Shown here piece after piece: positions 27,001 to 38,279 of a stretch of DNA of 64,000 nt. How positions within the stretch are numbered: position 1 is the stretch's first letter; the number at the start of each line of letters is the position of its first letter. Source of the stretch: Astrocystis sublimbata (taxonomy: Eukaryota > Ascomycota > Sordariomycetes > Xylariales > Xylariaceae). Location of the stretch: NCBI GenBank assembly GCA_022453515.1, contig JAJNNY010000002.1, positions 682,001-746,000 of the forward strand, read 5' to 3'. The translations under genes and the position numbers were made by a program. Below the pieces are notes generated by a model. The model did no database searches. It had not been told where the DNA came from and saw nothing but the letters and a program-made list of their open reading frames with translations.

Positions 27001-27694
27001 ACTACAAGCTATACCCCCGCAAAAAGACATACTTGTTCAAGTTCGTGAGTCACTCAAGGCTGAACCAACGCCTACAGTGCATGCGAGCACGATCTCAGAC
27101 GAATGGCCCATGGAACAATGGGTCGACGTGAGTAGCGCTATCATAGCGGATACCACGACTTTTAGTATCAAACGGCTTCGTTATCGTCGCCTAGTCAAGC
27201 CAAGGACCACGGCAGACCGAAGTATCAGCGGCTCTCTTCATCCCTACTCGTCCTTAGGAACGCCTGCATTATCGCCGTTCGAACAAGCAATAGACGAGAA
27301 ATTTGAAGAAGAAACACTCGTTACTTTGGACGAAGCACTTATTGATGCGGTAGAGAGAGTTATCGCTCAAACAAATGACTCGAGCCGTGTAACATCCGCC
27401 ACCTCCTCTAGATCAGTGAGCAAGCGTCGAGGTCGAAGCAATAGTGAAGCTTCAGAGACTGGAGAGGCGACAACCGGTGTAAGGCTTGAATCTCAGGAAG
27501 TTCACCGTTTCGAGTGTAAGACGGTTGTCCTGACGGCCTTGGGAAATATCGTACAGGAAGTGGTAGACAAGCGCGAAAGGGAGAGCCAATGCACGGATCA
27601 AGATGCCGGCTACCAAACAAACCGCGAAAAGGAGAGTGCGCTCCGAGGCGCGGTCCGAACTTGGCTCGATGCTGTCGATAACCATGGACTTTGA
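24095..27694 (+). CDS. Folliculin-interacting protein homologue, Lst4-type
   Basis: Intronless gene of 1199 residues starting at an ATG in the context AACCATGT. Near the N-terminus the acidic YDYDTDVDFDVRDVRVVIMQ segment (about 74-93) followed by DTLGNVNPSLLF is the hallmark I associate with the FNIP N-terminal (longin-like) domain. DENN-type segments follow: KKPKPITKRTPMYAVALVIP (about residue 325), the QHWDIIMRTLTHLQAVV helix, and RWGLWREEARWVARWAG with LLTGFLATHTDWL (about 530-570). A long Ser/Thr-rich disordered insert separates this from a conserved C-terminal block containing EETLVTLDEALIDAVERVIA. In yeast, Lst4 pairs with Lst7 (folliculin) at the vacuole as GAP for the Rag GTPase Gtr2 upstream of TORC1. 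The same role is expected here. Assignment rests on motifs and architecture. Confidence 0.8.
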   Translation: MLGKLFNLTSNAAGSASTQQTPTGSTLPPESVQEDLHTRSLLFPDTQELFHREDQLFSLPVSNTLQSGSQTSAYDYDTDVDFDVRDVRVVIMQDTLGNVNPSLLFDSHPGPALDRPTPSAASSSQSISQDSRRNPVSTRKGSQGQIARPLVIQPASPQPRQGAFDRRGSIQSRTYNFAETESQRASREYREELASFSSCIFANTDVMAYKGTSTKVHVIPSDNRPTSSIIPSSYAADGRGSLGRSSMRSSRLAQSFTLESAHPQTSAHAHGRTVDRKKILVTRLFPVNLPSDETETPHGVAEDGAGFPFPYSPDETKPKRKKPKPITKRTPMYAVALVIPLPANPSNSTNSATTAPKSTFRASSSFNEPDAFPSSLGSTRRAGWSMMGSGYGSEPFESFFSNDGEDRMEFITQHWDIIMRTLTHLQAVVAGVLYPMLQEADSTAPDPYPANAPIQIGRAASTHNRRGSDSSQVKLPKQYTKLVTLAPNALMQDKQINEEVENAQLRIVTGLCATRVVTGQGRWGLWREEARWVARWAGSKEQGFFFFNLLTGFLATHTDWLQALSPVWYRRRYYQQQKAKSEEDNSLPSRTVIIASDKMAARRLVFLLSAFLPANQQLPTTRAQRPATSASFGAFGHSPPSYIVPINKEESLRRKINRRQGQRGPSHTRSFSIQSQATTRSMTGIPAQLAHLSIDNQQHERRSSDLFKPTHLPLSGSDRNARKSSAVTANTVLPDEAVAHFSTTQRNLSRVVRPDNRGSAAADDLKRSLTRVDSVGHSSRASTHSSRNTHSRQSSRWGSVISGFWGTRRRDSTASTTQTPDTLGLYDSPLQSPTKEDGLPFAVDQPESRRTDEAGIQDSTQNDPDTPRKQVARQFSTQTRVPDPSGAFVSPVKTSINHDDGVIDVDVQFPDYLTSFETAVSSPSSSGYLSTPGLGSALDSFEQSSRLPVDGDGPLNVAGWLQNYHSDFTLQAIPPQKDILVQVRESLKAEPTPTVHASTISDEWPMEQWVDVSSAIIADTTTFSIKRLRYRRLVKPRTTADRSISGSLHPYSSLGTPALSPFEQAIDEKFEEETLVTLDEALIDAVERVIAQTNDSSRVTSATSSRSVSKRRGRSNSEASETGEATTGVRLESQEVHRFECKTVVLTALGNIVQEVVDKRERESQCTDQDAGYQTNREKESALRGAVRTWLDAVDNHGL

Positions 27695-28345
27695 TGACAT
27701 TCGCGCATTGGCGACTGCGTCTGTCATCTGCTTTAGACATCGGTACGAGCGCCGTGTCGTCAGTTTTGGTGCTTTGGCTAAAACATTGTACGAGTATATG
27801 GGATCTGTTCTCCACGATGGAGCCAGATACATACCAATTTCTTTTATTATGCATTTGAGATACCCCGCCGAATCGGCTACTTTGATTCTAGATACGATCT
27901 TCATCATCTTCAAATTTCTCTCGATGAGTTGCTGGCATAGCGTTTTTGGAGCTTGCGCACAACTGCGGAGTGAATTTTCCCCATGTGATCCATACAAAAT
28001 TTCATTCCATAGACATTTATCACATTGGAAGATGGTTGTTCCATATTGAGTTTGTTAGAACAGTGTTCCAAATATATCCAATGTTGCTACAACATACTGT
28101 ATTTTACGTTCTCATTTATCATCTACACCATTGCTTTGCCATTGTTGTACTATGAATACAATGAGTCCGGAACTGTCACTACGTGACGTTGCTTTTCCAC
28201 ACAAGTGCCAGAGTCTATCTCGAATTCTCAAAAAATGAATGATCCTGCAACTGTACCCATTCACCTATTGCAAGTGAACGACGTCTTACTCTAAATTGAC
28301 TCGCGGTACCTACCTTTTCAGGCAGCATCGCCCTAACTCATACAT
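27695..28345. other. Convergent intergenic region
   Basis: Lies between the stop of the Lst4/FNIP gene (plus) and the stop of the histidinol phosphatase gene (minus). AT-rich, consistent with 3' untranslated and termination sequence of both. No gene seen. Confidence 0.5.
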
Positions 28346-29560
28346 TTATGTCGACCACTTGGAAACAATACCCCGTATCTCGTCTATCGCAACTGCTACC
28401 TCTATTAGAGCTGCCCTAGTAACCTTTCCCACTTTACCGTCATGTTCTTGCGGTTCCCGACTCAGGGTCCAAAGCGTGGTGATGTCAAGAGACGACAGGA
28501 AATCCAGAGCGCGAGCGTAGTTGGTGCCCACTTGCGCTATGCCATGACTGTCATCTGATAGGGTAAACTTGCCGCCTAGAGCGAGCCATTTCTATAACGT
28601 TTGTGTCAATGCCCGGCTCCTATACAGCGGTTTCATGGGGGGAGAGGAGATGCGATCGGGTATGGGGAACGTTTGGTCGTACCTCAGCTATCACCCGGCA
28701 CGGATACGGCTCGGCCAGGCCCTTTCGTAATGCACTGCTATTGCACTCGAGCCACCCACCGTACGAGGCGACAAAGGCCAGATTTCGCTGAATGCGCTCC
28801 CACACGCCGCGCCAATTCCTGATGTCACGGCCGGGATCGGAGCTCATCAACCGAATCAGGTCGAAGTGGCCCACGATGCGCGGGCGGAGAGACGTTAGCA
28901 TTTCGTACTGCTGGTCGTAATACCGCTCATAGGCCTTCTCCTCGAGCCATTCTACGTCTTCGACGCCCTGGTTCCCATCCTCGGACCCAGGCTGGCCCCT
29001 CGCAGCTGTGGCCGTGGTCCCATTCGCAGGCATTTTGACAGATGCTATTGCCCGCGCGTAGTGCTCCTTATCGAAATCAATCGGCACGCCATTGACGTGG
29101 TGCAGACTGCCAATGAAGTAGTCGATGGCTGGATGCGCTGCCAAGTCCCTGATCAAGGTCTCGTAGGCCGGCCGCAGCCACTCGCCCTCGAAGCCGATGA
29201 GCAGTGAGATGTGCGGTGCATAGAGCTTCTGCAAACGCTGTGCTTCCTCGACATAGGCGGCATGTCGCGGCGCTAGAGCTGCGAGGGACGCCTCGGGGTC
29301 GTCTAGCTGCCACCGGAATTAGCAATATTGCTACATTTGCTTATGCACGAGAGAGGGGGGGGAGGGTATGTGTGTGAATATCTACTGAACCAACTCACTT
29401 CCTCGGGATACAAGTCGTCCAGCGCAGTCCGTGGCATGTGTTCCGTCAAGGCCATCCGCGTGTAGCCCAGACCGATGGCGTGTTTGATGATGTCCTCAAG
29501 CTGGTCTTTGGCGTGGCCGGGACAGAACTGCCCTGAGTGGGAGTGCATCGTGAAGGCCAT
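28346..29560 (-). CDS. HIS2: Histidinol phosphatase, PHP superfamily (HIS2-type)
   Basis: Three exons: 29399-29560, 28683-29306 and 28346-28591, all joined at phase 0 across 91-92-nt GT-AG introns (GTGAGT/GGCAG and GTACGA/TATAG). The 343-residue product is close to yeast His2 in length. Metal-binding PHP motifs are all visible: MHSHSGQFCPGH near the N-terminus, ALTEHMPR, GFEGEW, FIGSLHHVNGVPIDFD, VGHFDLIR, and DDSHGIAQVGTNY in the last exon. It removes phosphate from L-histidinol phosphate, the penultimate part of histidine biosynthesis, in the cytosol. The central insert (about ANGTTATAARGQPGSEDGNQ) is low complexity, as is common in fungal copies. Upstream, the divergent spacer separates it from an RNA-binding protein gene. 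I saw no clear TGACTCA-type amino-acid-control site. Confidence 0.9.
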
Positions 29561-30798
29561 GATCTATGCCAGTGCAGTGTGGACGCACCCACAGACGACA
29601 AACGCGAGGGATTTGGGTGTAAGACTTGTGTGTTGTAAGCCGTGACAAACTCAGAGCGTCATGAGATGCGCCGTCGTCTTCCTAGAAACGGGGTGTCAAG
29701 AGGTAGCTAGTAATCTAGACTCTACAATAACATAGTCCTGGCTATATGGGCATGTGGGTTTGTACGCGTCGAGCAAGATTGGTTTTGGTTTATATGAGTA
29801 AGATAGGCAAACTTGAAGCTAGTTATTTTCAACTCACCGCCCTGCCTACGGTAACGCAAAGGTTGGAGAAGCACGAATCAGACCATGGTTTGATATTGAT
29901 AGGAGCGGGTGTCAGAGCGCATAGCGACAGTTAAAACACTTGTTGGGCCATCAAAAAATACCCAAGGCCTTGGGGGTGCCTCTTCTAATCTGCTCTGACA
30001 AGGATAATCCCTTGACATGGTTCTCAACTACTACATAGTATGCAAGCTGGGAGTCTGAGGAGTAAGTAAAGTGATATGGTGACTTTCTTGAAAACATTTA
30101 TTTTCCGAGTTGAATATCGACCCCGCCCCCGCAGTGACGTTGGTAGGTTAGTTACCTACATTCCACCTACGCCTACCGCCTCGGGACCAGAAAGTCAATG
30201 TATGGTGTAGGCATCTACCTACCTAGGTATCTAATCGCCTAGATAGACAGGCGAGCACAGGGCACTGAGCTATCGCGCCGAACGCGCTAAGCTTGAGGTC
30301 CATTTGGAGGTACGGGAATGGATGGAACCTTGGAAGGGAAGGAAGTCAGTCACTGACCCACATCACTGTGTACTACTGTAGCTCACCTAGCTCGCCTAGG
30401 TACCTACCCTTGCTACCTCATATTATCCAATGCCTGCAGGTGGTCTACTCTTTACTCTTTCACCACTACTTAACTCTACACATAACAGCGACCCCAGGCG
30501 GCAACAACCTTTACGAGGTATCTTCGAAGCCCGGACAGTTTTAGCTCATTGCAGCTGAGCTTATGCCGGACCTACGAGTTGAATTGGCCGTAGACAGGCC
30601 ACGGCTCACGTAGCTCCTGCCACCGCGTTGTATCGTGTATATCTTCCCTTTTCCACGGCCATCACCTCGCATTGTTTCCCGACCACTCCTCACCCAAAAC
30701 CAAAACGCCTGCGTCCGCCTCTTGTCCCCTCAGCCTTGCGCCAACTCGTCATCGCACGCGACCAAACAACCCTCGCTGGTTGACCAACTCAAACCGCC
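29561..30798. other. Divergent intergenic region
   Basis: About 1.2 kb between the histidinol phosphatase and RBM26-like gene starts. It carries dense TACCTA/TAGGTA palindromic words (30146-30170, 30214-30232, 30383-30410) and pyrimidine-rich sequence before 30799. No gene seen. Confidence 0.5.
30214..30232. repeat. TACCTAGGTA-type dispersed palindromic motif
   Basis: TCTACCTACCTAGGTATCT, one of the clearest copies of the self-complementary intergenic motif found across the window. Confidence 0.6.
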
Positions 30799-33368
30799 AT
30801 GCTGTTCGACGACGCAGACGCGCCTCTGGTGAAGACCTGGATCGTCAAGCGCCTGGAAAACAAGTATGCGCCTCCAATTGCAAGCCACATCATGATGTTT
30901 CCTGCCGCTGACCACTTCTGTCTTGTTTCTAGCTCCGATGCCGATGCCGACGTGCTGGCCGACTATGTGTTGGCACTATTAAGACACGACGGCGATGTGG
31001 ATGCTATTCGGAAGCTCTTCGAAGAGGAAATACCAGATTTTCTGCGAGAGGGTATGACCACCGATCTGCACGCCTGCTCCCAGGAGCAGCCAATATATGC
31101 GGTGCTTGCTGTGTGGGCCAATTGCTGACGCGAAACAAATATGACAGACGCCGCTGCGTTCACCGACGATGTCTTACAGGCAGTTCAATACCGATCGTAT
31201 ATACCCGGAGCCCCCCCTCCCCCTCCTCCAGCCTCACGGAAACCACAATTCCCACTCCCGACAGCAGAACGAGCATCTGCTGCACCCCGATTCGATGCCC
31301 TGCCGCCGCCGACGAATTCGTATCCACAATCATCGCCTCCCTTTTCCCTAGCCGGTTCGCGCAAGCGCCGTGCCAGCGGCGATCTTGACGATGGCGATGT
31401 CGAATTTATCCTTAACAGTCAACCCCCGAACGGCCACCCGTATAAACAGCCACGGCGTGGTGGGGCCTTTGGCAAGCGTGGTGGATGGCACGAAGATTCG
31501 TATGGCCCAAGAAGTTATCGAGGACCTCCGTCCTTCCCACAACCCCCCGCTTTCAATCCTTACGAAACTCCCCTGGCCTTTGTACCGCCGCCCATAGACG
31601 TCCAAAGCATCATGGACAATATCCAATTCTTGCAGTCAATGCTTCCATATCCCATCGAATCGCCCCTGCCTGTCTATTCCGGTACACTTGATGCCTCATC
31701 GCAGCGACGTAAGAAGCGCTGCAGAGAATACGAGTCCAAGGGACACTGCGTCCGGGGCGATAGTTGCAACTTCGAGCACAGAACGCATCCATATATGACA
31801 CCCCCATTATCCACAGCAGTCGACGGTAAGCTCACTCAATACACAGTCTTCACAGCAAGACTTCCAGGAAGCTAATGACAAAGTAGAATATGATCCTAAC
31901 AATGCGGCATTGTCTTTGCCCCCTTATGGGCTGCAGCCACCTCTTGCAGGACAAGGTTGGGATGTCCCAGATTACCAACCACCTCCGCCTACAAATCGTC
32001 GCGAGTCTAAGAAGCCTCGGCGAACAAAGGGCCGTCCTCCAATGGCTGCCGTCGGCCCCAATCATGACAAAATGAAGAAGTCCATCGTCATCCAGAATAT
32101 TCCACGTGAAAACTTTAGCGAAGATAAGGTACGAGAATACTTTTCGCAGTTTGGGGGCATCGAGGAAGTATCAATGCAAAAACAGAATCATCTTGCCGTG
32201 ATCAAGTTCGATTCTTGGGAAGCAGCGAACGCGGCTTGGAGCTCACCCAAGGTTATATTCGACAACAGGTTTGTCAAAGTATACTGGCACAGAGAAGAGG
32301 ATAGTGGTGAGGCTACACCTAACGGGAAACAACTTACACCTAATGAAACTGCTACAGCCCATAAACCAACCATTGAACCGGAGATTGATATGGAAAGTTT
32401 CCATCGCAGGCAACTAGAAGCGCAAAAGGTCTATGACGCAAAGTTGAAAAAGCGGCAAGAGGTTGAACTCGAGCGACAAGAGTTGGAAGGGCGCCAAAAG
32501 AGGCTCCGCGAGCAATACATAGAGGCGAAGCGTCAACTTCAGACGAAACTCAGAGAGAACGGTATTGAAGACGACTCATTATCCTCGGAAATTTCGACGT
32601 CGAACGACAGCAGTGTGATGAAGCCCGGTGCAGGAACCGCGGCTCTTAAAGCCCAGCTTGCTGCGCTTGAGCAAGAAGCCAATCAACTCGGCCTTGATCC
32701 TGACGATACCAATGACGATGCTATGTCTTGGATCCCCGGGGGGAGAGGACGTGGCAGAGGCTTTCGAGGCCGTGGTGGATATGCGCCCAGAGGCATTCGA
32801 GGAACATATGGATACCGGGGCAGAGGCGGTACTGTGGAGGCTAGACATGCTGCATACGCTGCCTTTTCATTGGATAACCGGCCAAAAACTGTGGTGTTAT
32901 CTGGGGTTGATTTTACATTGCGAGAAAACGACGAGGCCCTTCGCCAATACCTCTTTGTAAGCACAACGACACCTTATTGTGAGATGAAGCGCTAATGAAT
33001 TGCAGAGTGTTGGAGAGTTCCAAGAGGTTCAAGCCAAGTCAAAGGCAACCCACGTTGTCTTTTCGGATCGAAAGACAGCAGAAAAGTTTATGTTTGGCGT
33101 TTCTGCAAGCAACTCCATCAACGGCATTGAAGGGAAGATTGAACCAACATGGGCAGCAACAAGTTCTCTTGCACCGGCGAAGTCTGCCGACGGAGAAGGT
33201 CCCGCATCCAGGGCAGCAGACGCTGGGCAGCCTATAAAGGGAAAGACGGCTCCAAGTGCTGACGGCTTTGGTGAAGCTGACGAACAGCTTGAAGACGGCG
33301 AAATCGACGACGTTTCTGACCATGACCATGACCAAGGGGACATGGACTACGAAGCTGGGATATGGTGA
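30799..33368 (+). CDS. RBM26/27-like RNA-binding protein (PWI-like, CCCH, two RRMs)
   Basis: Four exons: 30799-31051, 31148-31825, 31887-32956 and 33006-33368, with GT-AG introns of 96, 61 and 49 nt. The product is 787 residues. The N-terminal about 90 residues (VKTWIVKRLENKYAPPIASH) form a PWI-like helical domain. A Pro-rich linker leads to a CCCH finger with C276, C285, C291 and H295 (spacing 8-5-3). An RRM spans about 375-447 (SIVIQNIPRENF; HLAVIKFDSWEAANAAW). A charged coiled coil, an RGG box (about 595-627) and a second RRM-like fold (about 644-715) follow, then an acidic tail. This order matches metazoan RBM26/27 and fission yeast Rmn1, nuclear proteins linked to RNA surveillance through the MTREC/PAXT-type machinery. 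The role is inferred from architecture; nuclear location is expected. Confidence 0.87.
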
Positions 33369-34035
33369 GCAAGGGGTCTATTGGAGACGCCCTGTACGAC
33401 CGCCGAACTTTTCTGGCATCAATGCTTGTCGTCATTGAATGAGACATGTACGATTCGTGGTCGCTGTATGAGATAGCTAGATGGACATCAAGGATAGTCG
33501 CATGCTGCTAAGTCGAAGTTGAGCTACGGCCATAGACCGGAAGTACATAAGCTAATACCTCCCTGTGAAAGATAAACTTGTGGGAATTTGAGAGTTCATG
33601 CGCTATATTTCATGCGCTACTATAAGCCAGCCGTACTTTGCGAGGTTACGGTTGTTGACACCAAATGCTGTAGTATGGATAATGAGTCGTCCCCTAAGCC
33701 TTCCATCGGTTGAGGCTAATGAAGTCAAACCATGGAACTGAAGGCGAGAAAAGGTCTTGTCTTCTGAGCAAAGGCCCTCTCAATTAATCTGTCTATGCCC
33801 TGGCGCTTGGTATCTTTATGTATCTAACGACTGTGGACTGTTGCCCCACTGGATTATTGTACGGGCCCTCCCAATGCATAGATAGCAAAACTGATCGTGA
33901 TGCTGAAGATCTTCATAAACCTCATGGCCCCCTAGTTGCGTGCTTCCATCAAAACTCCAACCAACCCATTTTCTAAGTCAACCAGCGCCATCATTCTCGT
34001 CGTGCCCATTCGTCTACTTTTGTTTTTCTATTGTT
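33369..34035. other. Convergent intergenic region
   Basis: Lies between the stops of the RBM26-like gene (plus) and the zinc transporter gene (minus). AT-rich 3'-type sequence. No gene seen. Confidence 0.5.
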
Positions 34036-35808
34036 TTACATCCGCAGCGGCCCCGAGGTGTTGCAGCACGTGAGACTCTCGCAGATATTTCCGCACACGA
34101 TCTGGCATCCCGGCCCATCGGCGCGTCGTCTTCTAAGCGACGCGGCCGGGGATGGGGATGCGACGCCAGCGCCGCTTGTGGTAGCAGCGCCAGCGGCAGC
34201 GGTGTCCTCGCTGGCATTGCCGCTCTCTTCATTGGCCGCGGGGTTGGGAGCCGGGCTGATGGTGCGAGCCGGCTCCGCGAGCTCGGGCTGCACCGTGGCG
34301 GAGTGGATTCCGTAGGCATGCAGGCATTCCTTGACGGTCTTGGCTTGATCCATGAAGTCGGTCATCTCGTTATTCGAGACGACGACATGCGCGGAGGCGA
34401 TGGCTTTCTTCTGATCTAGGCGCCATATGTGCAGCTCATGGACGGACTCGATACCGGGGATCTGAAAGACAGTTGTCAGCATGGATGCGTGGTCACTTTA
34501 CGGGTGTATGGGTTGATTAGAGGTAGGTATGTGGGACTTCATTCAAGCCTACCTTCTCTAGATCGTGCTTGACGTCTTCGAGATCGACGTCTCGGGGCGC
34601 GCTCTGCATAAGGATCTTGCCGCTGTTCTTCACCAGTGGGATGGACGAGGCGAAGATGAATATGGAGATGAAGGTGGAAATGCCGGGATCAGCATAGAAG
34701 CGGTTCGGCGACTTCGTGAGCCAGATGATCAGGGCGGCGATGATGACGGCGACATTGTTCAGTGCGTCGCCGAGAACGTGTACAAAGACACCCAGCATGC
34801 CGAGATCACGACCCGGGGCCTGCAGCTTGACGACGGTGTGTCGGTGTTCTGCATGGGCGTGGATAGGCTGGAGGAGGAGATGTTAGCAAGTGGCCCAACA
34901 ACTACGCTACACCCTTCAACTTACACTGGGAACAGGGTTTTCAAGGGAATGCGAGTGACGTTCTAAGGGGATAGCAGCCTCGACGTTGGCGTGGTCATGG
35001 CTATGTTCGTGCCCATGTCCATGTCCGTGTTCGTGGTCGTGACCTGCGTGTTCATGATCATGCTCTCCGTGCGCGTGACCATGCCCGTGGCTGTGTCCTC
35101 CATGGTCGTGACCGTGATGCTCATGCAGTAATGTTGCGCTCAATATGTTGAGGGCCAAACCCACGGCACCGATGATAAGAACCAGCTTTGGATTTTCAAC
35201 CGCTATTTGAAACAGGTAATGGTTAGCCAACGGGTACTGGGCGCTCTTTCCTCGTGGAAACTGAATCGACTCAACGTACGTTGGATGGATATGAACCTCT
35301 CAAGAGATTGGAGGAAGATGGACAGGCCAAGAGCCAGAAGGAAGACGCCGTTGAAGAATGCGCCGAGAAGTTGAGCGCGCGCCCAGCCGAAAGAAAAGTA
35401 TTGGGGCGACTTGGCCGATTCCGAGACCTATTAGACAATGTCAGAAAAAAGCTGGCCTAGTTGTTCAACGATGGGTATGCCTTACGATAATTGCTGTGAG
35501 GGCTATGACGAACCCAATGAGATCGTTCAACTATTGTCATGTTCAGCAACAAACTCCCAAGCGCTCACTCAAACTACCCTCAAAAAACATTCAATTGTTT
35601 TGTATACATACATAGTGGAATGCATCGGCTAGCAGGGCTAGGGAACCGGTGTAGAATGCAACTGGGTTGAGAAATTAGCATGCGTGTTCTTTAACTTGGA
35701 ACGCGACTTCAGTCAAAACAAACCTGCAATCTCCGCAACGAAGAATGAGAAGGAAATGCAGATGATGGCAATAAGCTTCTGCTTGGATGACAGCTTGATC
35801 AACGCCAT
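34036..35808 (-). CDS. Vacuolar-type zinc transporter, cation diffusion facilitator (Zrc1/Cot1)
   Basis: Seven exons on the minus strand: 35724-35808, 35612-35661, 35486-35530, 35281/35280-35427, 34925-35202, 34553-34867 and 34036-34461. All junctions keep frame and give 448 residues. Exon 1 codes the first membrane helix (LIAIICISFSFFVAEIA). The joined exons read VAFYTGSLALLADAFHYLND, carrying the first HxxxD zinc site, and GWARAQLLGAFFNGVFLLAL. A His-rich cytosolic loop of HGH/HDH repeats lies between helices 4 and 5, and the second HxxxD is in VLGDALNN. The C-terminal domain contains IPGIESVHELHIWRLDQKKA. This is the eukaryotic zinc CDF layout; yeast Zrc1 and Cot1 load zinc into the vacuole by proton antiport. 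The last about 70 residues are an Ala/Pro/Ser-rich tail. Assignment to zinc rests on the His loop and HxxxD sites. Confidence 0.92.
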
Positions 35809-35925
35809 TTGGCTGCTAGGCGGGTGCTGCTGCCCGTAGCTAGCTGCTGCAGATTGATGTGAGTCTGGCCCGGGTTACTGGTAATGCGGTGGTATGGCAA
35901 AGGTGAAGATTGACGACTCAAGAAT

Positions 35926-35978
35926 CATGCCCAGACAGATGCCCAGAAGAATACGCAGATGCCCAGATGCCCAGATGC
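35926..35978 (+). repeat. Imperfect tandem repeat of ATGCCCAGA
   Basis: The 9-nt unit ATGCCCAGA occurs four or five times with interruptions, about 120 nt upstream of the zinc transporter start. Confidence 0.65.
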
Positions 35979-36423
35979 AAGTGCAGGGAAGATGGGGTAA
36001 ACCCTGGGAACCAAAGCGAACCCAACAGAGTGGACTATAAGAAGGGCAGGAGGAGTATCCTGTGAGGCAATCTCGGCAACGTGGCCCAAATTCAGATGAG
36101 ATGGCTGGCGACTGGCCTTTTTGTCTCGAAACGTGGTTTAAGCGACCAAAACCAAGGCAAGGATGCGAAGACGGGTAATGCGATAGGTTTGTGCAGTTGG
36201 AAACAACACTGGAACACCGGTTGGAGTTAAAGAGACGGCCATGTACTTGTTTTGTTTTAATCAAGGGTGGGACACTCCGCGCTGGATAGCTGCTGCGGTA
36301 AGTGATGGGTCCGGGGCAGGTGTTACACGACGGGGCGAGATGGGGTGAGACGGGCGCTATTGGAAAACCGGAGAAGATGCCAATTCGAGTTGCGTGTAAG
36401 TGGCAACTCTTTCCACTTACTTA

Positions 36424-36442
36424 CATACCTAGGTACCTACAT
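36424..36442. repeat. TACCTAGGTA-type dispersed palindromic motif
   Basis: CATACCTAGGTACCTACAT, a near-perfect inverted repeat in intergenic DNA, matching copies elsewhere in the window. Confidence 0.6.
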
Positions 36443-38279
36443 ACTATAAGAGTACTACTGTAAGAATATGCAGTGCACCTAGTTCATACTATGCTCCGAA
36501 CCAGAAACTAACTTGGAACTAAGCTGACGTGCAGCTCGAGAGAACTTATACCTATCTCGCCTACATACAGCCGTATACATCCTACCACCTACCCAGGTGG
36601 GTAAGGGTCTGACGGAGCGATGCTGTTGTCGAAAGCCGTATGGCCGTATGGTCGCATGGCGCTGTGCCGGCATCTGCAAGACGCACAGATGCAAGCGAGG
36701 TCTACGCGGTCCGAACACGGCTGCTTGTCGCTGACCTCCTTACTTGGGTTAATGAGATATGTACTCCTATCTGATCGAAACATGTCATATGACCCCCCAC
36801 CGGCATCTGCAAGGCGAAAACCCGTTCACGTCTCAGGTATCCCGTACGTCCTGGTACTAGGTAAGACAGGGATGCAAGCAGCCAGAACATTCAGCACGTC
36901 GCACGTCGCACGTTCTGGGCCCTTGTGATCAGAGTCAGTACAGAGTATCAGAAAAGTTAGTGCCACTGGGGCTACACTAAGAACACCCATTTCGTGTTTA
37001 TTCTCCTCGGCACGATGCCGCCATCTCAATTTACCATGCTCGCCATGTGTATACCCGTTCCAGAAACAAGGCGCTGGGACAACGTGATCTTCAATATGCC
37101 AAGACCAAGATCCACCCAAGTATGGATTGGTGGGTGCAGCGCAGTGCAGTAGTGGATATGCAGGTTCGGGAAGTGCCGCTATCTAAGTAAATTCTAAATA
37201 CCTATCAACATCAACATGTATGTGCTTGCTTACCTGGCGCTGACGGAGACTCCACGCACGACCTGCCTCGCATCATACATATCATATCGTACATAGTAGA
37301 TAGGTCTTTCACTGTCGCGCTTTTGCATATGCCTTGCTCACATCTAGCCGGATGCAAGAACAAAGCCTTCGTGGAACCTAACCTGTCCGATTGAAGCCTC
37401 TGGTAGTCTCTGGTAGCACCGATACTGCACCGGATCTTGCATTGCGACATGCCAAGATATCGCGATGACACGCAGTGGGGGAGCATTGCCTCCAGCTGTG
37501 ACCCATCCCCCATCTCAATCTGCAACACATATGAGGTGGGAGCATTTCCCCGAGAGTTGCGCTATACTGCCATATATATATGATTGGATGAGGAGCATTT
37601 CCATGAGCACCTAGGTATGTAGCCTTTTCCAACCTTGTTCTCTGGCCATAGGTGCGGGAAACTGTAGGGAGATGCATGCCTATGAGTATAGGACCGTACC
37701 ATGTCTAGGTGGTTCCCTAGACAGGCCCAACCTGCTCTAAGTCTCCATGCGAATTGTTGAGATCATTATCGCGGGAGGTGTTTTAATCAACATGACTGTG
37801 ACAAGCACATAACTATTAAATAATTAGGGACTGATAAGATAGTAGCCCTATCTGTGTGTAATTCCCTGGCGGGGAGAAAACGGCACTGCAATAATTTATG
37901 GCTTGAGAATCGCGGAGTCGACCCGTCATAGAAAGTCACGGCGTCATAGGTATTTCGAAAGGAATTGACGCAGCACTTACATGAGAAAGTATAAAGTAGT
38001 GCCGTCTTTGAGATAACTTTAAGGCAGACAGTTGCTCAGGATAAAAACTTGAACTCAAAGAAAGCTACACAACCTCGAAGTATTGCAATAGACGCATCAA
38101 GTATGTCGTTGTTTGTTCGTAACTGCGGTAAAACACCCGGATGCCTGACAGCGTCTCTAATCTGTCCAGTTGCTAGGTTGAACAGTCCGTCGCTTTTGCG
38201 AGTACATAGAGTTACACAGAGCCAAAAAGTATCTTCGAAGCCGGTACCTACCATCAGAACATTTGTTTCTCCGCCAGTC

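Larger units (their letters stand above)
35809..38279. other. 2.5-kb region without recognisable gene
   Basis: Divergent space between the zinc transporter (minus) and the short-chain dehydrogenase (plus). It contains a short ATGCCCAGA repeat near 35926-35978 and a TACCTAGGTACCTA copy at 36424-36442. Open frames are short and without family resemblance. Confidence 0.5.

Noticed and set aside
27452..27997. 181-codon minus-strand open frame
   Set aside because: Overlaps the conserved 3' end of the Lst4/FNIP gene in antisense and has no family resemblance; it is a shadow plus intergenic sequence.
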